64,000 nt of DNA from Verrucomicrobiaceae bacterium (GCA_016795485.1 JAEUHM010000019.1:78613-142612), one strand, 5' to 3'; shown: positions 42,690 to 52,038, numbered from the stretch's first letter. The notes: generated by a model not told the origin, from the letters alone. Made by a program: numbers and translations.

Positions 42690-45194
42690 ATGAAAACCGC
42701 CCACCTAGGTTTATTCACCGTGTTGCTCAGTTTGAGCGCCACAGCAGCCCCAGTTGATACCAAGTCTGCCGCCAAGGCGATTGACGTGATTTTGCAGAAA
42801 GACTGGGCCGCTAACAAGCTCGAAGGCAACCCGATGACCGATGATAACACATTCGTACGCCGGATTTACCTAGACGTGATTGGGCGCATCCCGACGACCC
42901 GTGAAGCAGAAACTTTCCTGAACGACAAGTCAGCAGACAAGCGGGCCAAGTTGATCGACAAGCTTCTTGGTTCAGAAGGATACGTTCAGCACTTCTACAA
43001 CTATTGGGCGGACGTTCTGCGTGTGACCTCCAATGGCAATCAGACAGGCGGTATCACAGGTGCCGCCTACATGAAGTTCGTCAAGGAGAGCCTGCGGGCC
43101 AACAAGCCATACGACCAGTTCGTGAGAGACATGGTGGCGGCTCAGGGCGAGGCTTGGGACAATGGTGCGATTGGCTACTATATGCGTGATCGCGGCATGC
43201 CACTGGACAACATGGCTAACACCGTGCGTGTGTTTTTGGGTACGAGAATCGAGTGTGCTCAGTGCCACAACCACCCTTTCGATAAGTGGACGCAAATGCA
43301 GTTCTACAAAATGGCTGCCTTCACTTACGGTGTGCAGACCCAAGACTACTATGGCGGTGTGGTTGGCGAAGTGCGGGACATGGTGAGGGAGCAGACCGAA
43401 GAAACGGTGCGCACTGCCTTCAAAGAACCCACTAAGCCGGAAAAACCGCAGAAACCCGAGATCAAAGGTAAACTGACCAAAGAGCAGTCTAAGCAGATCG
43501 AAAAAGAGTTCAGCGATAAGCGCCGCACGTATGAAACAGCATTGCGTGCCTATGACAATGAAATGCGTGAGCTACGGAAGAAACAAAACGATCTTCGGCA
43601 GAAGCTACAGCGTGAGCAACGCTCATTTCAGGAGCCGATGAACGACATTCGGGACACCATGCGCTACACGCAGGTGAGTTTCCAGGATACCCGGAAGCCA
43701 AGTTTGCCTCACGATTATCAATACAGCGATGCGAAACCACGGTCGACAGTTTCACCAGGCACGATGATGGGACATGACTGTGAAACGATGCCGGGGGAGA
43801 CTCCTCTTCAGGCTTATGCGCGTTGGATGACCTCCAAAGACAACCCCCGATTCACCACAGTGATAGCCAACCGCCTGTGGAAGCGTGCTTTTGGACTCGC
43901 ATTGATCGAACCACTCGACGAACTCATGGACACAACGGTTCCGATGAACAAGGAGTTACAAACTCATCTTGAGAAGTTGGTCAAAGATGCCGGCTACGAC
44001 ATGAAAGCAGTGTTGCGGGTGCTGTATAACACGAGCGCCTATCAGCGTCAGGTGAATCGCAAAGAGTATGCTCCGGGGGAAGTTTATCACTTCACGGGTC
44101 CGCTTCTCCGGCGGATGAGTGCCGAGCAGATGTGGGACAGCTTCGTGACCTTGATCAATCCGAACCCGGACATGATCAATGTGACTGCGCGTGAAACAAT
44201 GGAGCAGCGCGTCCTCCAGGCGAAGAAGAACGCCGACAGCATGGAGTCACTCACGCCCGAGGAAGCATTGCGTGGCTTCAAGCTCGCGGGGGAAGTTTAT
44301 TCAAAAAACAGGGAGCGGACCGAGGGTGCGCAGAAGCGTTACGCGGATGCTCGCACAGCAGCCAAAGAAGCAGCTGAGAAAGCAGATGCTATGAAGGCAG
44401 GGCCAGAAAAGGATAAGGCTGTGGAGGAAGCCAAGAAACTCCGCGCGGCGGCTGACAAAATCCGTTCAGAGGTCAATACGATCCAAAACGAAGGCCGTCG
44501 GGTTACCTTTGCGGAGGTGCTCCTACCTGGCCAGAAGAAGCTATACCAGCAAGTCACTGGCAAGCCTTACACGAATGCCGTTGGGAGTTCCTCTACTGAG
44601 GCGGCTCCTGCGATGATGAGTGGCGACATGATGATGATGGCTGCCGGTCCGCGTGCTGAACGAGTGAAAATCCCTGGCTATGACCGCAATGAGCCAACTC
44701 CAGAAGAGCGCAAAGCCGAGCAGGAGGCCCGAGATGCGGCTTACCGTGAGGAAGCTGAGTATTTCGGCATTACAGATGCAAAACTGATCCGCAAGTATAT
44801 TGAAAATCGCCGCAATGTGGCTTCACGCTACCTGCGTGCTGCTGAGGTGGAGAGTCCAGCTCCCCGCGGTCACTACTTGCGCGAGTTCGGCCAAAGTGAC
44901 CGCGAGACGATTGAAAACGCCAACAATGAGGCATCCGTCCCGCAGGCGCTCGCCATGATGAACGGTGAGCTGCTGCCAGCAATTACCAGTTCATATAGCC
45001 AGTTGATGCTCGCTATCAGCAAAGCGCAGTATCCTGACGACAAGGTTGAAGCCGCCTACATGACCATCTTGTCCCGCAAGCCAACAGCCAAAGAGAAAGA
45101 AGCATGGCTCAAGGCCCAAGACCAGGGTCTCTCCAGCATGGAAGACTTAGTCTTCTCATTGCTCAATACCCAGCAGTTCATCTTCGTGCAATAA
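42690..45194 (+). CDS. Secreted DUF1549/DUF1553 protein without PSCyt1
   Basis: An 834-residue exported protein (signal peptide 1-19). DUF1549 spans roughly residues 28-240 with a conserved RIECAQCHNHPFDKWTQ, a CxxCH site. A highly charged, coiled-coil-rich insertion (about 245-325) follows, then DUF1553 (about 345-820), itself broken by a second charged coil (about 515-600). Unlike the protein at 20072-23293 it lacks the N-terminal cytochrome domain and the LamG domain. The ATG at 42690 precedes the signal peptide. Followed after 42 bases by a DUF1501 gene. Confidence 0.87.
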   Translation: MKTAHLGLFTVLLSLSATAAPVDTKSAAKAIDVILQKDWAANKLEGNPMTDDNTFVRRIYLDVIGRIPTTREAETFLNDKSADKRAKLIDKLLGSEGYVQHFYNYWADVLRVTSNGNQTGGITGAAYMKFVKESLRANKPYDQFVRDMVAAQGEAWDNGAIGYYMRDRGMPLDNMANTVRVFLGTRIECAQCHNHPFDKWTQMQFYKMAAFTYGVQTQDYYGGVVGEVRDMVREQTEETVRTAFKEPTKPEKPQKPEIKGKLTKEQSKQIEKEFSDKRRTYETALRAYDNEMRELRKKQNDLRQKLQREQRSFQEPMNDIRDTMRYTQVSFQDTRKPSLPHDYQYSDAKPRSTVSPGTMMGHDCETMPGETPLQAYARWMTSKDNPRFTTVIANRLWKRAFGLALIEPLDELMDTTVPMNKELQTHLEKLVKDAGYDMKAVLRVLYNTSAYQRQVNRKEYAPGEVYHFTGPLLRRMSAEQMWDSFVTLINPNPDMINVTARETMEQRVLQAKKNADSMESLTPEEALRGFKLAGEVYSKNRERTEGAQKRYADARTAAKEAAEKADAMKAGPEKDKAVEEAKKLRAAADKIRSEVNTIQNEGRRVTFAEVLLPGQKKLYQQVTGKPYTNAVGSSSTEAAPAMMSGDMMMMAAGPRAERVKIPGYDRNEPTPEERKAEQEARDAAYREEAEYFGITDAKLIRKYIENRRNVASRYLRAAEVESPAPRGHYLREFGQSDRETIENANNEASVPQALAMMNGELLPAITSSYSQLMLAISKAQYPDDKVEAAYMTILSRKPTAKEKEAWLKAQDQGLSSMEDLVFSLLNTQQFIFVQ

Positions 45195-45236
45195 CAAGTC
45201 CCCGCTAACCCACCCAACGCCATCCTCAAGTCCATC

Positions 45237-46544
45237 ATGAAACAAGAACTCGCCTCCGCACTTCTCCGCTCAGGAGAGATTACTCGTCGCGATTTTGCGG
45301 CCAAAACAGCATCCTCCATGCTTGGAGTTGGTCTGCTAGGCAACTTCGCTTCTAACGCTGCTCGTGCAGCATTTGAGGGCTCCTCCAAGCTTCGCCAGGT
45401 CGCAACGGCAAAAAATGTGATCTACCTCTACATGAGCGGCGGCCAGTCCCACATGGACACTTGGGATCCTAAAGAAGGAGTGGAGACAGCCGGCCCAACA
45501 AAGCCCATCAAGACAAGTGCTGATGGAGTGCGCGTCTCCGAGTATTTGCCGCTGACAGCCAAGCAGATGCATCACGGCACAGTGATCAACTCACTGACGT
45601 CCACCCAAGGCGCTCACGAGCAAGGCAACTACATGATGCACACCAGCTACGAGTTGCGTGGCACGATCCGACATCCAGCCATGGGTGCTTGGCTAAACGT
45701 GTTCCAGGGCGGGGGCAATACCACTCTGCCGAACTTTGTTTTTATCGGTAATGATAGTCGTCACCCTGGTGCAGGCTTCTTCCCTGCGGCTCACAGCCCC
45801 TTGTATGTGAACAATCCCGAAAACGGCCTCAAGAACATTCGCTCGAGCGTTCCTGAAGATAAGTTCATGAAGCGCATGGCTCTCGCCGATGAACTAGATA
45901 AGGATTTCCGCGCCACTTTCCCTCATCGCAACGTTAAGGCCTACGCTGACATGTATGATGATGCCATGGCCATGATGAAGTCTGAGGACCTGAAGGCATT
46001 TGATCTCACTCAGGAAGCTCCAGATGTGCGTGCTGCCTATGGGAGAGAGGCATTCGGTCAAGGCTGCCTGCTCGCACGTCGCCTTGTTGAGCGCGGAGTG
46101 CGTTTTGTCGAGGTTTCTCTCGGCGGATGGGACACACACAACGCCAACTTCGTTCGTGTGCCCGAGCTCTGCGATACTTTGGATAAGGGACTCGCATCTC
46201 TTATCGCAGATCTCAACTCCCGTGGCCTTCTTGAGGAAACGCTAGTCGTTCTGACTTCCGAGTTTGGTCGTACACCCGACATCAACCAAAACGTCGGTCG
46301 TGACCACTATCCGAAAGCCTTCTCCGCTGCGATGTTTGGCGGTGGTGTCCGTGGCGGTTATGTCTATGGCAAGACGGACAAGGAAGGTCGGGAAGTGGTG
46401 GAGAATAAGGTCAAGATTCAGGACTTCAACGCCTCCATCGGTTATGCTCTGGGCCTGCCGCTTGACCAAGTGGTGTTCAGCCCAAGCAAGCGGCCGTTCA
46501 CAGTGGCCGACAAAGGTCAGCCACTGACCGACATCTTTGCCTAA
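45237..46544 (+). CDS. Tat-exported DUF1501 protein (second copy)
   Basis: A 435-residue alkaline-phosphatase-like DUF1501 protein. The leader GEITRRDFAAKTASSMLGVG has the twin-arginine motif. Conserved blocks are NVIYLYMSGGQSHMDTWDPK, GGWDTHNANF and VLTSEFGRTPDINQN, followed by GRDHYPKAF. It is diverged from the copy at 23304-24731 (shorter by 40 residues), so the two modules are old paralogues rather than a recent duplication. Confidence 0.88.
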   Translation: MKQELASALLRSGEITRRDFAAKTASSMLGVGLLGNFASNAARAAFEGSSKLRQVATAKNVIYLYMSGGQSHMDTWDPKEGVETAGPTKPIKTSADGVRVSEYLPLTAKQMHHGTVINSLTSTQGAHEQGNYMMHTSYELRGTIRHPAMGAWLNVFQGGGNTTLPNFVFIGNDSRHPGAGFFPAAHSPLYVNNPENGLKNIRSSVPEDKFMKRMALADELDKDFRATFPHRNVKAYADMYDDAMAMMKSEDLKAFDLTQEAPDVRAAYGREAFGQGCLLARRLVERGVRFVEVSLGGWDTHNANFVRVPELCDTLDKGLASLIADLNSRGLLEETLVVLTSEFGRTPDINQNVGRDHYPKAFSAAMFGGGVRGGYVYGKTDKEGREVVENKVKIQDFNASIGYALGLPLDQVVFSPSKRPFTVADKGQPLTDIFA

Positions 46545-46576
46545 TCGGCAATTGGCTACAGACTCAAACTTGCGAA

Positions 46577-46596
46577 CGGCCATGGAAACATGGCCG
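46577..46596. terminator. GNRA-capped hairpin between convergent genes
   Basis: CGGCCATG-GAAA-CATGGCCG is a perfect 8-bp stem with a GAAA tetraloop, midway between the DUF1501 stop and the convergent peroxidase stop. No long T run follows. Confidence 0.55.
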
Positions 46597-46620
46597 ATTT
46601 GCTTTCAAGGACGCTGACGA

Positions 46621-47541
46621 CTATTTGAGCGCCGCTTCGATCGCTTCTTTTAGCTCTGCAGCTGATGGCTCAACGTCCGGTTCAAACTTTTTGATCTCTG
46701 CGCCATTTTTGCTGACCAGAAACTTGGTGAAGTTCCATCCAACGCTCCGACCGTCAGATGTAAGGGCGGCAAAGAGTGGATGAGGACTGCCGGACGTAAT
46801 GGTCACCTTTTCTGTTAGTGGAAAGGTGACGTTGTAGCTGCTTGAACAAAATGTTTTGATTTCCTCTGCCGTACCAGGCTCCTGACCGCCGAAATCATTG
46901 CACGGAACACCCACTACCACGAGACCTTTGTCTTTGTATTCCTTCCAGATGGCCTCCAGACCGGAGTATTGACCGGTGTAGCCGCACTGGCTTGCCACGT
47001 TGACGATGAGATACGCTTTGCCGTTCAACTCGGCGAGTGAGGTATCTTTTCCGTCGATATTTTTTATGGGCAGAGTGAGGAGGGTCGGCATGGGGGTCTT
47101 TTCGGTGGTTGATTGAGCATTTTCTTCGGTAGCAATGGCGGTCAGCTTCTCCCGCATAAAGGTCTGTCTGTCTGTAGGGCTCATCTGACTCATCGCCTCC
47201 CGTGACTTTTGAAGGGTTTCCTTGAACTTGGCTTTTCCCGCCTCTGACAGCTTATTAAACAAGCTGATGTTGTGGTCACCCGGACCACGTTGGGCTGCGG
47301 CGGCTTTGGAAGTCTCTTTTCGGAAGAACGATTGCCGATCCTCCTCAGTCATCGTCTTCAAGGTATCGCCGTGCTGTTGAATGAATGCAGCGACCTTCCC
47401 CAACTCATCTGGAGTCATGCGCGCGAGCGCTGCCAACGAGGAAGCAGAAGGACCCGCAGTTGCAGGTTTTGGTTCGTCAGCAAACGAGCTACAAACGATC
47501 AACAATGTCAGGGAGTGCAGAAGAGCTTTCATGTTCGTCAT
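46621..47541 (-). CDS. Glutathione peroxidase-family protein with helical N-terminal extension
   Basis: A 306-residue protein with a signal peptide (1-21), a helical Ala/Lys/Glu-rich segment (about 33-140) and a C-terminal peroxidase domain (about 152-305). The peroxidatic Cys186 lies in NVASQCGYTGQY; the partner residues are in VGVPCNDFGGQEPG and VGWNFTKFLV. The thioredoxin-dependent type is likely because the Cys is not selenocysteine. Glutathione peroxidases are normally 160-180 residues, so the extra exported domain with repeated MTPDE/MTEEDRQ/MSPTDRQ motifs is odd and may bind a partner. Confidence 0.85.
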   Translation of the reverse strand: MTNMKALLHSLTLLIVCSSFADEPKPATAGPSASSLAALARMTPDELGKVAAFIQQHGDTLKTMTEEDRQSFFRKETSKAAAAQRGPGDHNISLFNKLSEAGKAKFKETLQKSREAMSQMSPTDRQTFMREKLTAIATEENAQSTTEKTPMPTLLTLPIKNIDGKDTSLAELNGKAYLIVNVASQCGYTGQYSGLEAIWKEYKDKGLVVVGVPCNDFGGQEPGTAEEIKTFCSSSYNVTFPLTEKVTITSGSPHPLFAALTSDGRSVGWNFTKFLVSKNGAEIKKFEPDVEPSAAELKEAIEAALK

Positions 47542-47551
47542 TACATTACGC

Positions 47552-48439
47552 TCAAACGCCCTTCATGGTACGAATATCGAGTCTGACATTGAGCTCCACC
47601 TTGTCAGGTGCAGGATGGGCGCTGGGTTTCCAGCGAAAGACTCGCAGCGTTGGCTTCTCCAGATCTTCCGTGGCCATCACGGCCTGAACTTCGAGGTGAC
47701 GTTCGACAGATGGATCATCTTTGGGCAACGGCAATTGCTTAATCGTTAGTTGAAGCTTGTTGTCGCCACGTACCAGACCGCCAATGATAAGTTGCTGCTC
47801 GGCGTCATCGGCTACGGGAGGATAGTCATAGCCGTTCATGGAGGCGACTACCTCGTAGCCGATGGCATGAATCCTCAGCGCGCCCACTTTCTCCGGCTTG
47901 TTGCAAGGTTTGGGCACCGCTGGCGCCACTCCTGGAGGGTTGAACGGCGGATGCTTGTAAAAGTCTGCGGTCCCAGCGCGGATCTGCCTCCTCGTGTCGT
48001 CATCATTGCCTAGATTGAAATAGCGCGTGGTATCAAACTTCCAGGCACCCGCATCTTTGTAGAACTTCAGCATCATGAGGTTCTCTGGGATCTTCTCGGC
48101 CTCAAGCCCAAGGTCTATGCGCCCGAAGTAAAGGAGATGCGCGGTGTCACCTACTGCTTCGACTTCCACAAGCTGCAAACCGATGACCGAAGGTGGTTGG
48201 AACGGTAGATCGAAAAGCGAGTCTGGATAAACTTTGCCTTGGGACACGATCGCATTGCGCGTGAACATCTGGCGGTAGGCACAAGTAGAGCGGGTCCAGG
48301 CTTCTACGCTCTTGGCCAGAAGGGCCGCCCGCCAATCACTGTAAACACGCTCAAGATCACGCCGAATGTCGCTTTCATCCGCGCGCAATCCTGAGAGAGC
48401 CATCCCAACAAAAAGTAGTGCAAGAAGTCGATGCATCAC
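47552..48439 (-). CDS. Secreted protein of unknown function
   Basis: A 295-residue protein with a signal peptide (1-20). The first half resembles a small NTF2-like or DUF4440-type domain (DLERVYSDWRAALLAKSVEAWTRS); the second half has a beta-rich region with VGALRIHAIGYEVVASMNGYDYP and KLQLTIKQLPLPKDDPSVE. I do not recognise a family. It precedes the peroxidase gene on the same strand by 10 bases, so the two probably form an operon. Confidence 0.65.
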   Translation of the reverse strand: MMHRLLALLFVGMALSGLRADESDIRRDLERVYSDWRAALLAKSVEAWTRSTCAYRQMFTRNAIVSQGKVYPDSLFDLPFQPPSVIGLQLVEVEAVGDTAHLLYFGRIDLGLEAEKIPENLMMLKFYKDAGAWKFDTTRYFNLGNDDDTRRQIRAGTADFYKHPPFNPPGVAPAVPKPCNKPEKVGALRIHAIGYEVVASMNGYDYPPVADDAEQQLIIGGLVRGDNKLQLTIKQLPLPKDDPSVERHLEVQAVMATEDLEKPTLRVFRWKPSAHPAPDKVELNVRLDIRTMKGV

Positions 48440-48566
48440 AGTTCCTCTTTTGAGATGGAGGAGCTTGCAAGCAGATTATTGGGACTTCGACGTCCCATTC
48501 TGCGGTTGACCCGGTGGCTCCCTTGCCGAAGATGCGTCCCTCTTGAATGACACAGCACCCCAACGC

Positions 48567-49451
48567 ATGAACTCCGTCCCTCGCGTGGTCGTTCTTGGCG
48601 CCAAGGGTAGGCTCGGACGCGTTCTGAAAAACCAATGCGCTGACCAAAACATGCTAGTCAAGGCACTTGGCCGTACCGAGCTTGACCTAGCATTGCCGGA
48701 TAGCATTCCACAGGCCTTGGAAGGCCTTGAGTTCGACTGGTTAATTAACGCTGCGGGTACCACGGACGTGGATGATTGCGAGAGACATCCAAAGTTGGCA
48801 CATGTAGTGAATGCGGAAGCCACTGGTGCCTTGGCCCGTGCATGTGTAAATCACGGAGCGAGACTGCTCCAGATAAGCACAGATTATGTTTTTGGCGGAG
48901 ACAGCCGCGCCTTGCTGACAGAACAAGATGTACCGGCTCCTGTTAACGCTTACGGTCAGACCAAGCTAGAAGGTGAACAGGCTGCCATGGCTGAAGACAG
49001 ACGTGCGGTGGTTGCTCGTGTCTCCTGGCTCTTCGGTGGAGATAAGCAGAGTTTTCCCGATGGCGTTGTGATGGCTGGCCTAGCTGGCGATGCCATATTG
49101 CGTGTTAATGACAAGTGGGCGTGCCCAACCTACGTCGAGGATCTTGCGAGATGGCTTCTTTGGCTTGTGGAGGATGGTTCGCACGCTGGGGTGATTCATC
49201 TGTGCAATCAAGGTGTAGCTTCGTGGAGCGAATATGCCCAGGTAGCTCTGGATCTTGCTGGCGAACTTGGGTTGCGCTTGCGCACCACTCACGTGGAAGG
49301 ACACACAATGGAAGGATTTGACCGGTTTATCGCCAAGCGGCCACCATTTACAGCGCTAGACACCGGATTGTTCACACGACTGTCTGGTATCGCGGCACGT
49401 CCCTGGCAAGAAGCGCTAGCAGAGTATTTGAAGCATCGCTACACCCGGTAG
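48567..49451 (+). CDS. rmlD: dTDP-4-dehydrorhamnose reductase-like short-chain dehydrogenase
   Basis: The 294-residue protein has an NADPH-binding GAKGRLG motif, STDYVFGG, and the catalytic YGQTK (Y129, K133). The sequence order is that of RmlD/RfbD, the last enzyme of dTDP-L-rhamnose synthesis. The start is either the ATG at 48567 or a TTG 24 bases earlier. No rmlA, B or C gene is nearby, so it may instead be an RmlD-like reductase with another substrate. Its 3' end overlaps the convergent TPM gene by 13 bases. Confidence 0.82.
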   Translation: MNSVPRVVVLGAKGRLGRVLKNQCADQNMLVKALGRTELDLALPDSIPQALEGLEFDWLINAAGTTDVDDCERHPKLAHVVNAEATGALARACVNHGARLLQISTDYVFGGDSRALLTEQDVPAPVNAYGQTKLEGEQAAMAEDRRAVVARVSWLFGGDKQSFPDGVVMAGLAGDAILRVNDKWACPTYVEDLARWLLWLVEDGSHAGVIHLCNQGVASWSEYAQVALDLAGELGLRLRTTHVEGHTMEGFDRFIAKRPPFTALDTGLFTRLSGIAARPWQEALAEYLKHRYTR

Positions 49452-50212
49452 TTGATCTCAGCGATGACGCCACCGCCATGAGGCGCTCCTAGACGCTCAG
49501 GCACCTGAACATCTGGAAACAAAAACGTCTTTTGCTGCTCTCTTTCGCGGTTCATCCGGCGTTTTGACGCGACCTTGATCAAAAGAGCACCAACGAGCAA
49601 CATCACCGCAAATGGAATGGCGATTGCCACATCCCAGCGCTCAGCAAAGGTCAAGTCACGAGCGTGCCATGCTTCGAGATCGCGCAGATTTTCGATCACG
49701 GATAGGACGGCTGCTTTCAATTGTGCAGATGGGTTTTTCTCGGCCAGACTAATGGCTGCACCGACTCGCTTTAGCATCCCAGCGACCCTCACTTCGGTGT
49801 ATCGGCTCCAGAGCGCAGGCGACATTTGCACCGTTGGCTGAGGTGCACCGCTCCTGGCGTGCGCAATCACTAGCCCGAGTCCATCACCTATCCAAGTTTT
49901 CCGGAGTTCCCGAGCTCTCTGAACGTAGTTGGTGTCGCCCGAGAGGAAGGTGACAGTGTCCACGTAAACACGAACCCCAGAGGCTTGCGCAAGGGCGGCG
50001 ATTTCTGCTCCAATGGCCCTAATCTCCTCCCCGGAAAGCATATTGGCAGTGTCTCGAATCTGATTCCCAGGCGGAGAGCCGAGTTCAGGTTCGTCCTGCG
50101 CAAAGAGCGAACAACCGATCCAGTTCAGAACGGTCAGCACCAAGAGAAAGAGCGCTTTTGGAGAGGGAGTGAGCAACGCACGAAGATTGCACTGGGTTGT
50201 GCTGTTCTGCAA
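49439..50212 (-). CDS. TPM-domain membrane protein
   Basis: The 257-residue protein has a signal peptide or N-terminal helix (about 15-38), a TPM domain (about 50-180; IRDTANMLSGEEIRAIGAEIAALAQASGVRVYVDTV) and one membrane helix (about 205-225) with a cytosolic basic tail. TPM proteins are found in photosystem II repair and in bacterial YgcG-like proteins, some of them acid phosphatases. It starts 43 bases from the divergent thioesterase. Confidence 0.78.
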   Translation of the reverse strand: MQNSTTQCNLRALLTPSPKALFLLVLTVLNWIGCSLFAQDEPELGSPPGNQIRDTANMLSGEEIRAIGAEIAALAQASGVRVYVDTVTFLSGDTNYVQRARELRKTWIGDGLGLVIAHARSGAPQPTVQMSPALWSRYTEVRVAGMLKRVGAAISLAEKNPSAQLKAAVLSVIENLRDLEAWHARDLTFAERWDVAIAIPFAVMLLVGALLIKVASKRRMNREREQQKTFLFPDVQVPERLGAPHGGGVIAEINYRV

Positions 50213-50254
50213 AACTTCTCTGCTGATGCCGTACTTCGTGCTACTTGCTCACGC

Positions 50255-50662
50255 ATGAAGAAGACCAAGTTTACTACCTCGCACCAAGTGCGCCCAGATG
50301 ATCTGGACCTCTTTAGGCACGTCCATAGCAGCAAGTATCTCGACTACGTTTTGGCGGCGCGCTTTGAACAAATGGAGACGTGCTACGGTATGCCGATGCA
50401 GGCATTTTTAGACCGTGGTCTCGGCTGGGTAGTCAAAGTATCCCATTTCGAATACAAACGCCCGTTGGGGCTGGGAGAGCGCTTTCAGGTCACTACTTGG
50501 ATCGAAGATATTCGTGGATCGGACGCGGAGGTGCGCTTTGAGATATTGCGCACCGATGGCAAGGCGGTTTCGCTAGGCTGGTGCGTGTTTACTCTCGTGA
50601 GCCTGACCTCTGGGCGCCCAGAACCGATGCCAGAAGACGTCCTGGAACGCTATTCGGTCTGA
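50255..50662 (+). CDS. Acyl-CoA thioesterase, 4HBT family
   Basis: The 135-residue protein has the hotdog-fold pattern of 4-hydroxybenzoyl-CoA-type thioesterases: VRPDDLDLFRHVHSSKYLDYVLAARFEQ with the DxxxHVxNxxY-type motif (here HVHSSKYLDY), then YKRPLGLGERFQVTTWI. The length is typical. The ATG at 50255 was chosen because upstream codons to 49985 are antisense to the TPM gene. Its substrate acyl group is unknown. It converges on apaG with 3 bases between stops. Confidence 0.82.
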   Translation: MKKTKFTTSHQVRPDDLDLFRHVHSSKYLDYVLAARFEQMETCYGMPMQAFLDRGLGWVVKVSHFEYKRPLGLGERFQVTTWIEDIRGSDAEVRFEILRTDGKAVSLGWCVFTLVSLTSGRPEPMPEDVLERYSV

Positions 50663-50665
50663 GCA

Positions 50666-51055
50666 TCACGCCATCATTGGCGGCTGCATGCGAAAGTCAG
50701 GGATCATCACGCGCACAGGCATACCATCCTCGGTAGCACCGAAGAACGCACCCTGAGCCGTGCTGCAGTTGAGTATGACGTGATAGCTGTTGTAGCTGAA
50801 TGACCGCCCAGGTTCCAAGCGCGGGAACTGGCCAACAATACCGTCTCCCTCGACGACGAGGGTGCTGCCATCATCGTTGTCCCTGACGACCCACTTTCTG
50901 CCAAACAATGTGACGGTGTGCGCCGACTGATTGTGGATCGAGAGCCGATATTCAAATGGGAAAGGCTTGTCGGGCGGTGCCGAGAGCGCTGGTTTATACT
51001 CGACGCCGTCGACCTTCACCATGAGGCCTGGCAAACTCTGGAACTTGATTGGCAC
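50666..51055 (-). CDS. apaG: ApaG-domain protein
   Basis: The 129-residue protein is a single ApaG (DUF525) domain: PFEYRLSIHNQSAHTVTLFGRKWVV, then VVEGDGIVGQFPRLEPGRSFSYNSY, and FRMQPPMM near the end. ApaG is an immunoglobulin-like beta fold with a divalent-metal or nucleotide-related role that is not settled. It is the last gene of the minus-strand run that contains the carotenoid genes, 49 bases after the SRPBCC gene. Confidence 0.9.
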   Translation of the reverse strand: MPIKFQSLPGLMVKVDGVEYKPALSAPPDKPFPFEYRLSIHNQSAHTVTLFGRKWVVRDNDDGSTLVVEGDGIVGQFPRLEPGRSFSYNSYHVILNCSTAQGAFFGATEDGMPVRVMIPDFRMQPPMMA

Positions 51056-51104
51056 GACCCAAAGCTAGCTCCTGACGGCTGCTTTGCAAATTGCTCCACC
51101 ACAA

Positions 51105-51572
51105 TTACTCCACGTCGAAGTATTTGCGGATGGCGGTCTCGCGGAAACGAAAAATCTGGTCCAACTGTGGCTTGACCAGAATGCCATGGGTGAGCTCGCT
51201 TAGCGGTTGAAAGGGTAACCGATAGCTTACGCGATCACTCGCCCTTATCCGTCCGCCTCCAAGGTCCTCAAACAGATGTTCATGGTGCCAGATGGCGTAA
51301 GGTCCGACTCGTTGCTCATCAACGAAATACTCGCCATCTCGCACGTGAGTGATCTCCGTCAGCCATGTCATCGGAAGCCCAAACAAAGGACGCACGCGAT
51401 ACTCAATCATCATGCCTGCGTGGATACGTGCAGGCAAATCAGGGGTGACGATCTGGAAGTCGAGTTCAGTGGGTGTGATTTTTGAGAGGTTGGCTGGGTT
51501 GGAGAAAAAGGCCCAGGCTTCATCCCGGCTAGTTTTAAGGATCAGAGAAGTGTTCAGCGTGTGGATCGCCAT
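51105..51572 (-). CDS. SRPBCC (START-like) ligand-binding protein
   Basis: The 155-residue protein shows the SRPBCC pattern: TSRDEAWAFFSNPANLSKITP, a beta strand series with PLFGLPMTWLTEITHV and a final YRLPFQPLSELTHGI and helix QLDQIFRFRETAIRKYF. This cavity-forming fold binds lipids, polyketides or sterols. Its 5' end overlaps crtO by 38 bases, which places it in the carotenoid operon and suggests a hydrophobic ligand such as a carotenoid precursor, though that is inference. Confidence 0.82.
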   Translation of the reverse strand: MAIHTLNTSLILKTSRDEAWAFFSNPANLSKITPTELDFQIVTPDLPARIHAGMMIEYRVRPLFGLPMTWLTEITHVRDGEYFVDEQRVGPYAIWHHEHLFEDLGGGRIRASDRVSYRLPFQPLSELTHGILVKPQLDQIFRFRETAIRKYFDVE

Positions 51573-52038
51573 GATTTGCGATACGCCTCAGCCTACTCGC
51601 AAGATGTAGCAACCTCACTCGATTATATTTTTGCACTAAAATGCAAGGCAAGTTGGCGACTATGACGTAAAACGCATTGATCAACACACCCCACCATGGG
51701 TTCCAGATGACAAATAGCGGCAAGAAACCAATCACGGTCCAGTGGCATAGTTCCCCGCGCCAAGTTTCCCGGATTTTGATGCTCACAGCATGATTGTTTA
51801 CGGAACCGAGCTTGCTCTTGGCGACTCCGCCTGCGAACCAAGTGGCTCCATCAGGCAGGCGATCTTTCCACACCTTGATGCGAAATATCTGCTCGTAAAT
51901 GCGAACACCCGTTGAGTTTGTTGACGTCCAATGACGATCAAACCAGTCTCCCGGCATCCTGGTAAATGCCCAAGCCGCACCAAGCTGAAGAACCACCCAG
52001 ACCAGTATGTTGGTGGCGATGATCCATTCAATCTCCAT
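51535..52038 (-). CDS. crtO: Glycosyl-4,4'-diaponeurosporenoate acyltransferase-like (CrtO family)
   Basis: The 167-residue membrane protein has two or three hydrophobic segments (about 6-27, 99-112, 113-133). The family pattern is W(K)DRLPDGATWFAGG, ETWRGELCHW and ANLPCILVQKYNRVR, as in Staphylococcus CrtO, which acylates the sugar of the C30 carotenoid ester to give staphyloxanthin-like products. It overlaps crtQ by 11 bases, so co-translation is likely. Confidence 0.82.
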   Translation of the reverse strand: MEIEWIIATNILVWVVLQLGAAWAFTRMPGDWFDRHWTSTNSTGVRIYEQIFRIKVWKDRLPDGATWFAGGVAKSKLGSVNNHAVSIKIRETWRGELCHWTVIGFLPLFVIWNPWWGVLINAFYVIVANLPCILVQKYNRVRLLHLASRLRRIANHGDPHAEHFSDP

